Below, piece after piece: positions 35,206 through 45,020 of a stretch of 64,000 nt of DNA. Within the stretch, counting starts at the first letter, position 1. Each line of letters begins with the position of its first letter. The notes beneath the pieces were generated by a model that worked only from the letters and a program-made list of their open reading frames with translations, was not told where the DNA came from and did no database searches. The position numbers and the translations under genes are program-made. Source of the DNA: SABY01 sp964593705 (GTDB lineage Bacteria > Bacteroidota > Bacteroidia > Bacteroidales > 4484-276); the NCBI GenBank assembly GCA_964593705.1, contig CAZQIV010000009.1, positions 18,187-82,186 on the forward strand, read 5' to 3'.

Positions 35206-38200
35206 ATGAATAAAATTTTTACATTGGTTCTAACTGTTATTTTTTTACCGTCTGTACTATTAGCAGAATGGGTATCGGTTGATAACAGTACTTCTAAAAC
35301 TAATGCTCCACAGGTTACTTTAATCAGTGACTCAGATAATAGTACAGTTTTACAAATCGAGCTTAGTGGATTTGAATTGAAAGATTTGCCAGCCGATGGA
35401 AAAACATTTCAATCTATTGATTTATTTACTGAAATATTTACAACAAAAGAAGGCTATCCTGAGCTACCCTACATCGCAAAAATATTGGCTATTCCTGATC
35501 AATCGGGCATTTCGGTTGAGGTGATTGAAACCGGAGAAGTTCAGACTTTCCAAAATATAAATATCCCCCCTGCCAGGCAAAGCTGGTGGGAAGGCGATCC
35601 CGAGCCTTCTTATGATATGAATACAGATGCCTACAGTATGGATTCTTTTTATCCTGCCAAAATGGTAAGCATTGAGGAACCATCAGTATTTAGAGATTTT
35701 CGTATTTCACGTGTCTCCTTATTTCCGGTACGTTACAACCCGGCCAAAAAAGAACTTCAGGTGGTAAGCTCAATGACCATAAAAGTTACCTACGGAAAAG
35801 GAAAAATAGTAAATCCTAAAACTTCACAAAAAAGAGCAATCGCACCATCCTACGCCAAATTATACAAAAGCACTATTTTTAATTATAAAGAAGTTTTAAA
35901 TCGTGTGTATGGCGGCCGTGAAGATGGCGAAGAGTTGATGCTATGCATTATGCCCGATGAGTTTGTTGAAAGCTTCCAAACTTATGCCGACTGGAATCGT
36001 CAAACAGGAACCGATGTGCATATAACTAAATTTAGTGATATTGGTGCCACCGCCAACAACCCGAATACTGTTAAAGATCATATCTCGGATGCCTATTACA
36101 ATTGGGAAGTGCCACCAACTTATGTGCTGGTAATCGGTGACAAAGATGTGTTCCCCTACAAAACTGTATCCTATCCCGACTATTCGTTTCCAAGTGATAA
36201 TTTTTATGTAGAAATTGACGGAGGTGACTATTTTCCGGAAATGATGATTGGCCGTTTTACCAACCAGGGTGATTACAGGATGCGGGTGATGATCAACAAA
36301 TTTCAGTTGTATGAACAATATCCATACACCGATGAAACCGATTGGTTTAAAGAAGGAATTTGTTGCTCAAATAACGATTATGACTCTCAGGTTGAAACCA
36401 AACGTTTTGCCTATAGATGTATGACCATTGACGGTGGTTTTACCCACGTTGATACTTTAATGAGCGATGGTAATGGTTGGGGTTATGATTGCTCTATGGA
36501 TGTGGGTGATATAGTAAATGCTATTGAAGATGGTCGAAGTTTCCTCAACTACCGGGGCGAAGGTTGGTATAGCGGCTGGAGTGCTACATGTTATAATTTT
36601 GACCAATCGGATGTTAAGGATTTAGAGAATGGACAAAAATTTACCTTCGTAACAAGCATTGGTTGCGGTGTGGCGGGATATCAGTCCAGTGGGGGTAACT
36701 GTTTTGGAGAAGAGTGGGTTCAAATGGGAACAATATCGGAACCTCGTGGAGGTTGTGCATTTATTGGCCCAACATCAAATACCCACACAACCTATAACAA
36801 CAAGATCGATAAAGGTATTTACGTGGGGATGTTTCGCGAAGAAATGGATACACCCGGCCAGGCTATGGTAAGGGGAAAATTGTATTTATACAATGTATAT
36901 GGAAACGACTATAATACCGAATACCATTACCAGGTATTTCATGTTTTGGGCGATCCAAGTCTGCATATATGGAAAGATGTGCCCCTTGAAGTAAATGTTG
37001 ACCATCTGGCCAGCATTCCGGTTGGAAATAATCAGCTTGAAGTTACGGTTACTTTCGAGGGTTCGGGATTGCCGGCCGATAGCGCCATTGTTTGTGTTAC
37101 CAACAATGAAATTTTTGCTACCGCTTATTGTGATGTAAATGGGGTTGCAGTGTTAGATATTGTTCCTACTGTACAAGACTCACTTACAATTACAGTTCGT
37201 GGTGGAAATGTATATCCCCATCAGAGTGCAATAGAAGTTACACAGCCCGAAGAACTTGTAGAACCCGAAGGTGAACCCGAAATGGTTGACCTTGATGGCA
37301 ACAATGATGGATTGCTAAATCCTAACGAAAACTGCGAAGTAACTTTTACACTCAAAAACTGGGGCGTTATTTCAGTAAATAATATTCAGGGTACTATATC
37401 TTCAACCGACCCGTACGTTCAGATCATCACCACATCACCGGTTTCTTTTGGAAACCTGGCTCCCGGAGCTATGGCTACCGGCGACCCATTCGAGTTTCAT
37501 GTGGATGAAAATTGCCCGATTGGACAAAACATCATTTTTACTCTCAATGTAAGCAGCACGCTAAGCTCCTGGCAATATAGTTTTCATGCTGTAATAAAAG
37601 GGTGCGCTTTAGCATTCGATAATTATATGGTTGGTGATGAGGGTTCACCCGAAACAAATTACCGTATGGATCCGGGTGAAACAGTGAGGTTGTTTATGTC
37701 GATTACAAATCCTGGTGAAGATGTTGCCCCCAACGTAATGGGTGTGCTTTCAACCAGCGACCCATATATGACCATTGATGATGAAATGGCTACTTTCGGT
37801 ACAATTGAAATTGACGGTGAAGCCATCAATACCGAAGATTATTTTGTAGTTTCTATCAGTCCTGGATGTCCAACAAACTATATGGCTCAATTTACATTGG
37901 AACTCTATACCCAAAACGGATTTTATCCCTACGAAACAGAAATTATTCATGGATTTCCTGTTGCTCTGCCGGTAGCTTCCGACTATTCCGGCCCTGATGC
38001 GTACGGGTATTATGCCTATTCTAACGATGATTCATTTTACGATCAAACGCCCGCCTATAACTGGTTCGAATTAGAAGGAATTGGAAGTCAGCTTAACATT
38101 TTTGGTGAAAGCGATTATACCGAAACCGTTGATTTGCCATTTAACTTTATGTATTATGGCCTTGAATATTCAAAGCTGCGTATAAGCACTGATGGCTGGA

Positions 38201-38970
38201 TGGCCTTTGGCAATGGAGTACAAACAGCCCCGGTAAATTATTCGTTACCGCATAACGACATCATCAACAATATGGTGGCCGTTTTTTGGGACGATCTTTA
38301 CAATGTTGAATATGAGGATGGCGAAATCATGTTTTATCATGATCAGGATAATAACAGATTTATTGTTGAATGGGATAGCATAACGCTCAATAACCTAAAT
38401 CCTGAACCCATTCGCCAGGAATTTCAGGCCATTTTGTTAGACCCCGCCTATTACGAAACTACCACCGGTGATGGTGAAATTTTGATGCAGTACAAAAGAA
38501 TGGAAGACGTAATTACAAGTACTGTTGGCATCGAAAATAATAGCCAGGATATTGGACTGCAATATGTTTTTAATAATAATTATAACCCTACCGCTTCCGA
38601 AATTAAAAATGGTGTGGCCATTAAATTTACCACTGAATCGCCTTTCGTTACAATAATAGTATCGGTTGATGAAGATGAAGGGATAGCTGCAAATGAATTT
38701 GGATTGATGCAAAATTCGCCTAACCCTTTTAACTCTTCTACCCAAATCGACTACATTCTTCAAGAAGACGACAATATCAGGGTTGAAGTTTACGATATTC
38801 GTGGGGAGCTTGTGAGCCGCTTATTCGAAGGGCCACAGCAAGCAGGTAAACACAGATTAACCTGGAATGGTGAAAGTGATCAGGGAATTGAAATAAATTC
38901 CGGGGTTTATTTTATCCGGCTATATTCAGGCAGCTTGTCGCAAACAATGAAAACACTAAAGCTGGACTAA
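35206..38970 (+). CDS. Gingipain-like C25-family T9SS protein with altered catalytic His
   Basis: 1254 residues from ATG 35206 (MNKIFTLVLTVIFLPSVLLA signal peptide; the GTG at 35170 is an unlikely start). Propeptide-like domain to about residue 225, peptidase C25 fold (about 240-610) with YVLVIGDKDVFPY, FLNYRGEGWYSGW and TSIGCGVAGY. The gingipain catalytic Cys is present (Cys487) but the GHG histidine is replaced by Glu (GEG, Glu452). Then Ig-like domains (615-960), a beta-rich domain (970-1160) and a T9SS type A domain with QNSPNPFNSSTQIDY. C25 enzymes are cysteine endopeptidases; PorU, the T9SS sortase, is a relative. The stop is 23 bp before pgsB, so it probably heads the polymer operon. 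Confidence 0.87.
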   Translation: MNKIFTLVLTVIFLPSVLLAEWVSVDNSTSKTNAPQVTLISDSDNSTVLQIELSGFELKDLPADGKTFQSIDLFTEIFTTKEGYPELPYIAKILAIPDQSGISVEVIETGEVQTFQNINIPPARQSWWEGDPEPSYDMNTDAYSMDSFYPAKMVSIEEPSVFRDFRISRVSLFPVRYNPAKKELQVVSSMTIKVTYGKGKIVNPKTSQKRAIAPSYAKLYKSTIFNYKEVLNRVYGGREDGEELMLCIMPDEFVESFQTYADWNRQTGTDVHITKFSDIGATANNPNTVKDHISDAYYNWEVPPTYVLVIGDKDVFPYKTVSYPDYSFPSDNFYVEIDGGDYFPEMMIGRFTNQGDYRMRVMINKFQLYEQYPYTDETDWFKEGICCSNNDYDSQVETKRFAYRCMTIDGGFTHVDTLMSDGNGWGYDCSMDVGDIVNAIEDGRSFLNYRGEGWYSGWSATCYNFDQSDVKDLENGQKFTFVTSIGCGVAGYQSSGGNCFGEEWVQMGTISEPRGGCAFIGPTSNTHTTYNNKIDKGIYVGMFREEMDTPGQAMVRGKLYLYNVYGNDYNTEYHYQVFHVLGDPSLHIWKDVPLEVNVDHLASIPVGNNQLEVTVTFEGSGLPADSAIVCVTNNEIFATAYCDVNGVAVLDIVPTVQDSLTITVRGGNVYPHQSAIEVTQPEELVEPEGEPEMVDLDGNNDGLLNPNENCEVTFTLKNWGVISVNNIQGTISSTDPYVQIITTSPVSFGNLAPGAMATGDPFEFHVDENCPIGQNIIFTLNVSSTLSSWQYSFHAVIKGCALAFDNYMVGDEGSPETNYRMDPGETVRLFMSITNPGEDVAPNVMGVLSTSDPYMTIDDEMATFGTIEIDGEAINTEDYFVVSISPGCPTNYMAQFTLELYTQNGFYPYETEIIHGFPVALPVASDYSGPDAYGYYAYSNDDSFYDQTPAYNWFELEGIGSQLNIFGESDYTETVDLPFNFMYYGLEYSKLRISTDGWMAFGNGVQTAPVNYSLPHNDIINNMVAVFWDDLYNVEYEDGEIMFYHDQDNNRFIVEWDSITLNNLNPEPIRQEFQAILLDPAYYETTTGDGEILMQYKRMEDVITSTVGIENNSQDIGLQYVFNNNYNPTASEIKNGVAIKFTTESPFVTIIVSVDEDEGIAANEFGLMQNSPNPFNSSTQIDYILQEDDNIRVEVYDIRGELVSRLFEGPQQAGKHRLTWNGESDQGIEINSGVYFIRLYSGSLSQTMKTLKLD

Positions 38971-38993
38971 CATCACCTGTGAATTAGCGGATC

Positions 38994-40172
38994 ATGTACA
39001 GCTTTTATGTTTTACTTACCATCATTATTCTTGCTTCTATTGCCGGGGTAATCGAATATGCCAGGCATCAGAAAAGGGTAAATTCCATCCCGATGCGCAT
39101 CCATATTAATGGCACCCGCGGAAAATCAAGCGTTACTCGTTTGGTGGGTGCCGGCTTGAGGGCAGGGGGTATTTCTAATATTGTAAAGGTTACCGGAACA
39201 TTTCCCCGCCTAATTCTTGAAGATGGTACTGAAACGTACATTCACAGGAAATCATCAGCAAATATCATAGAGCAATTGTCGATTGTTGAATTTGCAGCAA
39301 AACGTAAGGCAAAAGCACTCGTTATGGAGTGCATGGCTTTGCAGCCGCAATATCAAACCATAACCGAAAAACACATGGTACGGTCTAACATTAGTGTTAT
39401 GACGAATGTGAGGTTGGATCATACCGATATTATGGGTCATACCCTTTCGGAAATTGCAGAAACCCTGGGGCGGACAATCCCTAAAAAGCAGCACTTCTTT
39501 ACTGCCGAAAATATCATTCCACAAGAATTGAAAAGGATCGCTGATCGCCGAAAAACCGAATTTCATTTGGTTAACGGGGATATGGTGTCTATTGATGAGA
39601 TGAAAGGCTTTAGTTATATCGAACACCGGGATAACGTGGCGCTTGCTTTGGCTATATGTAATCATGCAGGTGTTGATCGCCAAACAGCGCTGTTGGGAAT
39701 GTATGATGCCATCCCTGATGCAGGAGCTTTGAGGGCCTATAAGATTGATGCTTTTGGTAAACGATTGGTTTTTTACAATGCCTTTGCCGCCAACGATCCT
39801 GATTCTACCATGATGATCTGGAAGAAGATTCGGGATGAAGTAGGCCTTGAGGGTGTAAAAATTGTATTGCTCAATACCCGGCAAGATCGCCTTGATCGTG
39901 CTAAGCAATTGGCCGAAATGTCGGCTAAACATCTAAAAAATGGAGCAGATTACTTGATGCTTATCGGGCAATCCACCGAAGTGGTGGCACACATGGCTAT
40001 GAGCTATGGGTTTCCACAGAAAAAAATTGTGAACCTTGGATATACAACTCCTGTAAAGATTTTTGAAAAAGTACTATCACTAACTGATAAAGAATCATCG
40101 ATTGTTGCCATAGGAAATATGGGTGGTATGGGCGCCGAAACTGCTGAATATTTTGAAAACAGAAGCATATAA
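38994..40172 (+). CDS. pgsB: Poly-gamma-glutamate-type synthase, PgsB/CapB
   Basis: 392 residues. N-terminal membrane helix (3-20), then a Mur-ligase-like ATP-dependent amide ligase with Walker A INGTRGKSSVTRL (about 38-50), conserved VTGTFPRLI, NVRLDHTDIMG, and NTRQDR. Length and the TM-plus-GTRGKSS start match PgsB. The family ligates glutamate through the gamma-carboxyl, working with PgsC at the inner membrane. It is followed 5 bp later by pgsC. PgsA/CapA is not in the window. The identity of the polymer (glutamate or another amino acid) cannot be read from sequence. Confidence 0.93.
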   Translation: MYSFYVLLTIIILASIAGVIEYARHQKRVNSIPMRIHINGTRGKSSVTRLVGAGLRAGGISNIVKVTGTFPRLILEDGTETYIHRKSSANIIEQLSIVEFAAKRKAKALVMECMALQPQYQTITEKHMVRSNISVMTNVRLDHTDIMGHTLSEIAETLGRTIPKKQHFFTAENIIPQELKRIADRRKTEFHLVNGDMVSIDEMKGFSYIEHRDNVALALAICNHAGVDRQTALLGMYDAIPDAGALRAYKIDAFGKRLVFYNAFAANDPDSTMMIWKKIRDEVGLEGVKIVLLNTRQDRLDRAKQLAEMSAKHLKNGADYLMLIGQSTEVVAHMAMSYGFPQKKIVNLGYTTPVKIFEKVLSLTDKESSIVAIGNMGGMGAETAEYFENRSI

Positions 40173-40177
40173 AAAAA

Positions 40178-40627
40178 ATGATTGAATTAGCCATAACCTT
40201 AGGTTTGATTTTTAGTTTGTTGTCGTACGAAGTATTTGGCCTTGCTGCCGGAGGAATCGTTGTTCCGGGATACATTGCACTACAACTCTCGCATCCCGAC
40301 CGGCTCGTTGGAGTCCTGGTGGTGAGCTTTGTTACTTTTCTTATTATAAAGGTTTTAGGTAACTACACCTTTTTATATGGGCGTCGCCAAATGGTGCTGG
40401 CTTTATTGATAGGTTGCCTGCTTGCCAATTTCTCACGCTATTTTCTTGCTATCGACATCGGTGGAAGTACCCTCGAATTGCAGGCTGTGGGTTGGGTTAT
40501 TCCCGGGCTAATTGCACATTGGTTTGGAAAGCAAGGCGTTTTTAAAACCATTAGCGTGTTGTTTGTATCATCAGTACTTGTAAGGTTAATTTTGATTTTA
40601 TTTTTTGCAGGTGCGCTTTTACCATAA
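40178..40627 (+). CDS. pgsC: Poly-gamma-glutamate biosynthesis protein PgsC/CapC
   Basis: 149 residues, almost wholly hydrophobic with about five membrane helices. Conserved features: LLSYEVFGLAAGGIVVPGY near the N-terminus, LIGCLLAN, and GWVIPGLIAHW. Size equals canonical PgsC (about 150). It is the membrane partner of PgsB in the ligase/export complex. Starts 5 bp after pgsB and ends 18 bp before the next gene, so a single operon. Confidence 0.93.
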   Translation: MIELAITLGLIFSLLSYEVFGLAAGGIVVPGYIALQLSHPDRLVGVLVVSFVTFLIIKVLGNYTFLYGRRQMVLALLIGCLLANFSRYFLAIDIGGSTLELQAVGWVIPGLIAHWFGKQGVFKTISVLFVSSVLVRLILILFFAGALLP

Positions 40628-40645
40628 TGCTTAAAGAGAAAATTA

Positions 40646-41803
40646 ATGTATAGATTCAGAGCAAAATCCAACATCGTATTAAGTGTTTTGTCCTTACTGG
40701 CATTGCTGGCATTTATTGCCGTCGAAAATGGGAAGGTTGATGTTAAACAGGAGTGGTATCAGGAAAAGCTCGATGCTGCTGAATTATCACAGCTTGCCGC
40801 AAATCAGCTTAAAAGCCATCGGCTGGAAAAAGGTATTTTTATCGATGTGATAAACGATCCTAACCAAACCGCCCTAATTGGTCAGGAGTTTACTATGATT
40901 ACCACCGACCGTGGTGATATTGATGCTAAATTATCCTCAACAAATCCCAACTTTGCTGCAGTTATTATTCAGCTTTTAAAAGATGCTGATCTTGAGGATG
41001 GCGACCATGTGGCCATTGCCTTCACCGGTTCATTTCCTGCATTAAATATCTCGGTATTGGCTGCCATCGAAACACTCGATCTTGTCCCGATTATAATTAC
41101 ATCAGTTGGGGCTTCAAATTTTGGCGCTAACGATCCGAATTTTACCTGGCTCGACATGGAGCATGTATTGAATGAGTCAAATATTTTTCATAATCGTTCT
41201 GTAGCTGCTTCAATTGGTGGTGGGCAAGATATAGGTCGTGGCTTGAGTCCCGAAGGCCGTCAATTGATTACCGATGCCATCAAAAGAAACGATATGGAGT
41301 TTATTGATGAAAATCACCTCGAAAACAGTATCAGCCAAAGGCTTGACATATATGAAAAACACAGCAAGGGAAAGCCCGTGAAAGCTTTTATTAATGTTGG
41401 TGGTGGTATTGCCAGTCTGGGAAACACAATCAACGGTAAGCTTATTAAGCCCGGATTAACTGAGTATTTGCCAATGCAAAATTTTCCTGTAAAAGGAGTT
41501 ATTATCGAAATGGGACAAAAAGGAATTCCCATTATTCATCTGCTGAATATCAAAAAATTATTAGCCGAATTTGACTTACCTTACAGCCCGGTGCCTTTGC
41601 CTGTACCTGGTGATGGTGGAATATTTACTCAGAAAAAATATAGTCTTGTAGTAACAGCCATAGCTACTGCCATTCTTGTGCTTGTAATAATCCTTGTTTA
41701 TATCAGCGAACGTAAATACCACCAACTGGGAAGCGACGTGGTAGCATTTACCGAAAAACAAAAAACACATCAAAATGAGGCGGAGGATGTTCCGGTTCTG
41801 TAA
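40646..41803 (+). CDS. pgsW: Poly-gamma-glutamate system protein PgsW-like
   Basis: 385 residues with an N-terminal membrane helix (about 8-26) and a second near 333-355 before a short basic/acidic cytoplasmic tail, leaving a large soluble domain outside the inner membrane. Motifs: VAIAFTGSFPALNISVLAA, SVGASNFGAN, DMEHVL, SIGGGQDIGRG, INVGGGIASLG, and IPIIHLL. This matches the poly-gamma-glutamate system protein that replaces or accompanies PgsA in some pgsBC clusters of Gram-negative bacteria and spirochaetes. Biochemical role unknown; gene order supports a part in polymer synthesis or export. Confidence 0.85.
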   Translation: MYRFRAKSNIVLSVLSLLALLAFIAVENGKVDVKQEWYQEKLDAAELSQLAANQLKSHRLEKGIFIDVINDPNQTALIGQEFTMITTDRGDIDAKLSSTNPNFAAVIIQLLKDADLEDGDHVAIAFTGSFPALNISVLAAIETLDLVPIIITSVGASNFGANDPNFTWLDMEHVLNESNIFHNRSVAASIGGGQDIGRGLSPEGRQLITDAIKRNDMEFIDENHLENSISQRLDIYEKHSKGKPVKAFINVGGGIASLGNTINGKLIKPGLTEYLPMQNFPVKGVIIEMGQKGIPIIHLLNIKKLLAEFDLPYSPVPLPVPGDGGIFTQKKYSLVVTAIATAILVLVIILVYISERKYHQLGSDVVAFTEKQKTHQNEAEDVPVL

Positions 41804-41844
41804 TTAAACTATAAATTGAGAATATAAATTAAAACAAAAACACT

Positions 41845-42759
41845 ATGAAAAAGAATTTACTTCTCCTGCTATTAATCGTTTTTCTTAGCTCATCATGGGC
41901 ATTTGCACAAAAAAGCAGCAGTAAAAAAACACTGAAACCTACAATGTTTAATGAAAAGGTTTCGATAAAAAGTGGGGATAAAACCAGGAATTATTATTCC
42001 CTTGATGCAAACAAAGCTGCCATGGTCTTTCTTAAAGGTCCCGGAGTGCTGCGTGTAATTACACGTTGTGCTTTTGCCAAAGGGCAGAATAATAAACTTA
42101 ACTATGAAGTGTTCTACACTATTAATGGTGGCGAACAACAAACCGCCAAAATAAAAGGCGCACAGCGGACAACAAAAGCTTCTTACAAGGATGCAAATAT
42201 GGGGACTCCCGGGCAGCTCGAAGACTTTGAAATTGAATTGGGACGAGGTGATCATTCTATTCAGTTTCTATCTGTAGATGGCCAGGTTTCGCTTGCGGCA
42301 CGCTACATTTTTTCGGCCGGAAAAGTGAAAAAGAAAAAGTGGATAGCCTTTAACCCGGTTATGCCCAATCAACCGGTCGATCTGATAACACGCGAAAATA
42401 TTGTGAGTTACAGCCGTTTTTCTCTCGATAAACCGCTCAGGATTGAGGTAATTGGACCAACACAGGTACGCGTACTAACCCGCGTTGAAAATCACTATCA
42501 GATGCGTGGAAGAATCCAATACCGAATTCAGGTGAAGGAGGAAGATGAAGTAATTAATACCTATTCACTCAGTAGCAAACGATCGCAGGTTACTGTTTAC
42601 AGCAACGACAAATCATTACTGCCAGGAACAGCATGTGAGTTTGTAATCGATGTGCCCAAAGGAAAACATACCTACGAAATTATGCCTTTGGATAAAGATA
42701 AGAGCACTGTTTTGGGGAGGTTTTTAATTCCTGAAACGGATGTGAAACTCAGTAATTAG
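41845..42759 (+). CDS. Exported protein of unknown function in the pgs operon
   Basis: 304 residues with signal peptide (MKKNLLLLLLIVFLSSSWAFAQ) and a very basic mature domain. Predicted all-beta with two similar halves: GPGVLRVITRCAF / GPTQVRVLTRVEN, each followed by a Y-x-V/I-x-Y-x-I-x-x-E/K strand and a G-D/K-H segment (GRGDHSIQFLS / PKGKHTYEIMP). I do not recognise the family. Position 41 bp after pgsW and ahead of a barrel protein suggests a periplasmic adaptor or polymer-binding factor (inference; the high Lys/Arg content would suit a polyanion). Confidence 0.8.
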   Translation: MKKNLLLLLLIVFLSSSWAFAQKSSSKKTLKPTMFNEKVSIKSGDKTRNYYSLDANKAAMVFLKGPGVLRVITRCAFAKGQNNKLNYEVFYTINGGEQQTAKIKGAQRTTKASYKDANMGTPGQLEDFEIELGRGDHSIQFLSVDGQVSLAARYIFSAGKVKKKKWIAFNPVMPNQPVDLITRENIVSYSRFSLDKPLRIEVIGPTQVRVLTRVENHYQMRGRIQYRIQVKEEDEVINTYSLSSKRSQVTVYSNDKSLLPGTACEFVIDVPKGKHTYEIMPLDKDKSTVLGRFLIPETDVKLSN

Positions 42760-42806
42760 CCTACGTATTTTTTTCGGAAATATTCCGGATAGCTAAAGTT
42801 TAAACT

Positions 42807-43949
42807 ATGAATAGAAATTTGATAAGCAGGAATTTCTCCGGAAGTTTTCGTGGGATTGTACTTCTTTTAATGTTTTTGGTGATTTCAAACAGCGGAGTTT
42901 TTGCCCAGAAAAAATCCGGCAAACTGAAACCTGATATTGACCTTAGTTTTGGCGTGGGTACTTTTTACGATGATAATATTCTTAAATATTCAGAGAAGTA
43001 TCTGGAGCGCTTTATGAATAATGAAGACCAGGGTAGGTTTCATATCGAAACTTACGATGATATGATCATTAGTGCGAATGCAAATGTATCAGCAACTTTT
43101 CGTTTTTTTGGTAAACTGAAAACGGTACTTAATATTACTGGCAAGTACAATCGATACGCTGTAAATGATGTAAAATCATGGGGCACTTTTGGCTTTGGAC
43201 TTCGTCAGAATATCACAAAAAAACTCAGTGTTAAAGTGTTCTACGATTATATCCCCGAATTTTATGTTCGCCATTTCAGGGATGACGATTGGACCAGTGT
43301 GTATGGATATACCGAAAAAACCTTTAAACCCTACATATTTTCCAAGGATAATTTTGGGTCTTGGGCAAATTACACTTTTTTTAAAAATACCGGTGTAAGG
43401 GTTTATTATTACTATTCCAGGTATTACCACAATGAATATTATACTGAGTATGATTGTAAAAATAATTTGTATAGGATAAAAATCACACAACCAATAACTA
43501 AAAGTTTTGAAGTTGATGCGATGTATCAATATGTTACTTCTGATGCTAAGGGCTATGATGAATCCGGTGAAATCAAAGAAACTTCTGATGATGCCGATGC
43601 TACTTATGTAGAGGATGGATTTATTGTGGGATTGAAATGGAAAATGCCACGAATAAAAAAACGCTTTCACTCTTTAAAACTCGAAACTGTAATTTATAAC
43701 CGCTACTATCAAACTGATAAACCAGTGGAAGTAGATTATCTTCATGCAGGCCGGGTTGACAACAATCTAAGGTTTTACCTTACCTATTACCTGAGCGTTT
43801 CAAAAGCATTAAAGTTTAAGGCATATTACAAATGGTATGGTCGCGATTCGGGGACTACCTCTCCCCTCAACGAGCAATATGTGTCCAACGAAAAGGATTA
43901 TATCCAGAACCAGGTTGGAATAGAATTTACTTATAAGTTGGGTTTATAA
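42807..43949 (+). CDS. Outer-membrane beta-barrel protein in the pgs operon
   Basis: 380 residues. N-terminal signal peptide (to about residue 34, GVFAQ). The mature part alternates aromatic and polar residues in about 14-16 amphipathic strands (FGVGTFYDDNIL, VKVFYDYIPEFYVRHF, VRVYYYYSRYYHNEYY, LRFYLTYYLSVS) and ends with a strand EFTYKLGL, as expected for a barrel. No family recognised. In a diderm a surface polymer must cross the outer membrane, so this is the best candidate for the exit channel (inference from context). It lies 47 bp after the preceding gene. Confidence 0.78.
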   Translation: MNRNLISRNFSGSFRGIVLLLMFLVISNSGVFAQKKSGKLKPDIDLSFGVGTFYDDNILKYSEKYLERFMNNEDQGRFHIETYDDMIISANANVSATFRFFGKLKTVLNITGKYNRYAVNDVKSWGTFGFGLRQNITKKLSVKVFYDYIPEFYVRHFRDDDWTSVYGYTEKTFKPYIFSKDNFGSWANYTFFKNTGVRVYYYYSRYYHNEYYTEYDCKNNLYRIKITQPITKSFEVDAMYQYVTSDAKGYDESGEIKETSDDADATYVEDGFIVGLKWKMPRIKKRFHSLKLETVIYNRYYQTDKPVEVDYLHAGRVDNNLRFYLTYYLSVSKALKFKAYYKWYGRDSGTTSPLNEQYVSNEKDYIQNQVGIEFTYKLGL

Positions 43950-43982
43950 GATATGACTTTTTAAGAAAGAAAATATATAAAA

Positions 43983-45020
43983 ATGAATAAAATATTAAAT
44001 ATGAAGATGAACAGATTATTTGTTTTAATGCTGATATGCATGGCCATTTTAAGTAGTTGCGGTAAGCCAAACGATCCAAATACAATCGAACCGGAAGATA
44101 ATTCCGGGGGATATAAAGTTGTTTCAAAATTGATGACCTCAGGCGTATCGCAGGATGTACATAAAAATGGCAACCTGCTTTACATTGCTCAAGGCGAAGG
44201 TGGTTTATTGGTAGTTGACGTTTCAGATCCCAAAAACCCGGAAGTGCTTACACAAATTGTTGATGGCGTAAGAGGATATTCCGCAAAGGTGGCTTTTAAA
44301 GATAGTTTGGTTTATCTTGCTGCAGGAGCATGGGGAGTTACTGTTGTTGATGTAAGTGATCCCTTTGTGCCCAATATAAAACAATGGTACCTGGCAGTTA
44401 TTAAGCCTGCGAAGAGTTTCGATATTTTGGGTGATTACCTGTTTACAGCCATTAGTGGAAACGGTATTCAGATTGTGAATATTCAAAAGAATTTAGGTTT
44501 ACCCGATACCAGGTCAATTATTATTACTCCCGGTTACGCTACCGGACTTAAAATTTCTCCCAATGATTCCACATTGTTTGCAGCATGTGGTGAAATGGGT
44601 CTGGCAATGTATGATTTGTCAAATTTTGACGATGGATACGCTAATTATCCAATTATCGGTTGGTGCGATACACCCGGATATGCCGAAGATGTAGTGCTCA
44701 ATTATGATGCTTCGATAGCTTATCTGGCTTGTGGTACCGAAGGTTTACAAATGATTAACTATGCCGACACAGCAAATGTTGAACTTGTGGGTAGTTATGC
44801 AACCGAAGGATATGCTAAAGAACTGAAATATGAAGGCCAGACGATTTTTATAACAGCCGGTTTGCAAGGTGTTCAAATTATTGATGTGTCCAATGTTGCA
44901 TCACCCACTATTATTGGTGTGGTTGAAACCGAAAATGCACGTGGTTTTGATATGGATGAAGACTATCTTTATGTTGCTGATGAAGTTGAGGGTTTGATAA
45001 TTATTTCCACGCCGAAGTAA
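43983..45020 (+). CDS. LVIVD-repeat beta-propeller lipoprotein
   Basis: 345 residues. A lipoprotein signal with SSCGKP lipobox is preceded by three candidate starts (43983, 44001, 44007); 44001 or 44007 give a more typical signal length. The mature protein has repeated LYIAQGEGGLLVVDVSDPKNPE, LVYLAAGAWGVTVVDVSDPF, TLFAACGEMGLAMYDLS, and IFITAGLQGVQIIDVSN units, i.e. LVIVD repeats forming a seven-blade propeller. Such proteins bind surface ligands; no enzyme residues. Last gene of the plus-strand run that begins with the C25 protein and pgsBCW (34-bp gap). Confidence 0.85.
   Translation: MNKILNMKMNRLFVLMLICMAILSSCGKPNDPNTIEPEDNSGGYKVVSKLMTSGVSQDVHKNGNLLYIAQGEGGLLVVDVSDPKNPEVLTQIVDGVRGYSAKVAFKDSLVYLAAGAWGVTVVDVSDPFVPNIKQWYLAVIKPAKSFDILGDYLFTAISGNGIQIVNIQKNLGLPDTRSIIITPGYATGLKISPNDSTLFAACGEMGLAMYDLSNFDDGYANYPIIGWCDTPGYAEDVVLNYDASIAYLACGTEGLQMINYADTANVELVGSYATEGYAKELKYEGQTIFITAGLQGVQIIDVSNVASPTIIGVVETENARGFDMDEDYLYVADEVEGLIIISTPK

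Noticed and set aside
38994..40172. A peptidoglycan Mur ligase (MurC-F or FolC)
   Set aside because: The membrane anchor, the size of 392 residues and the immediate pgsC partner identify PgsB.
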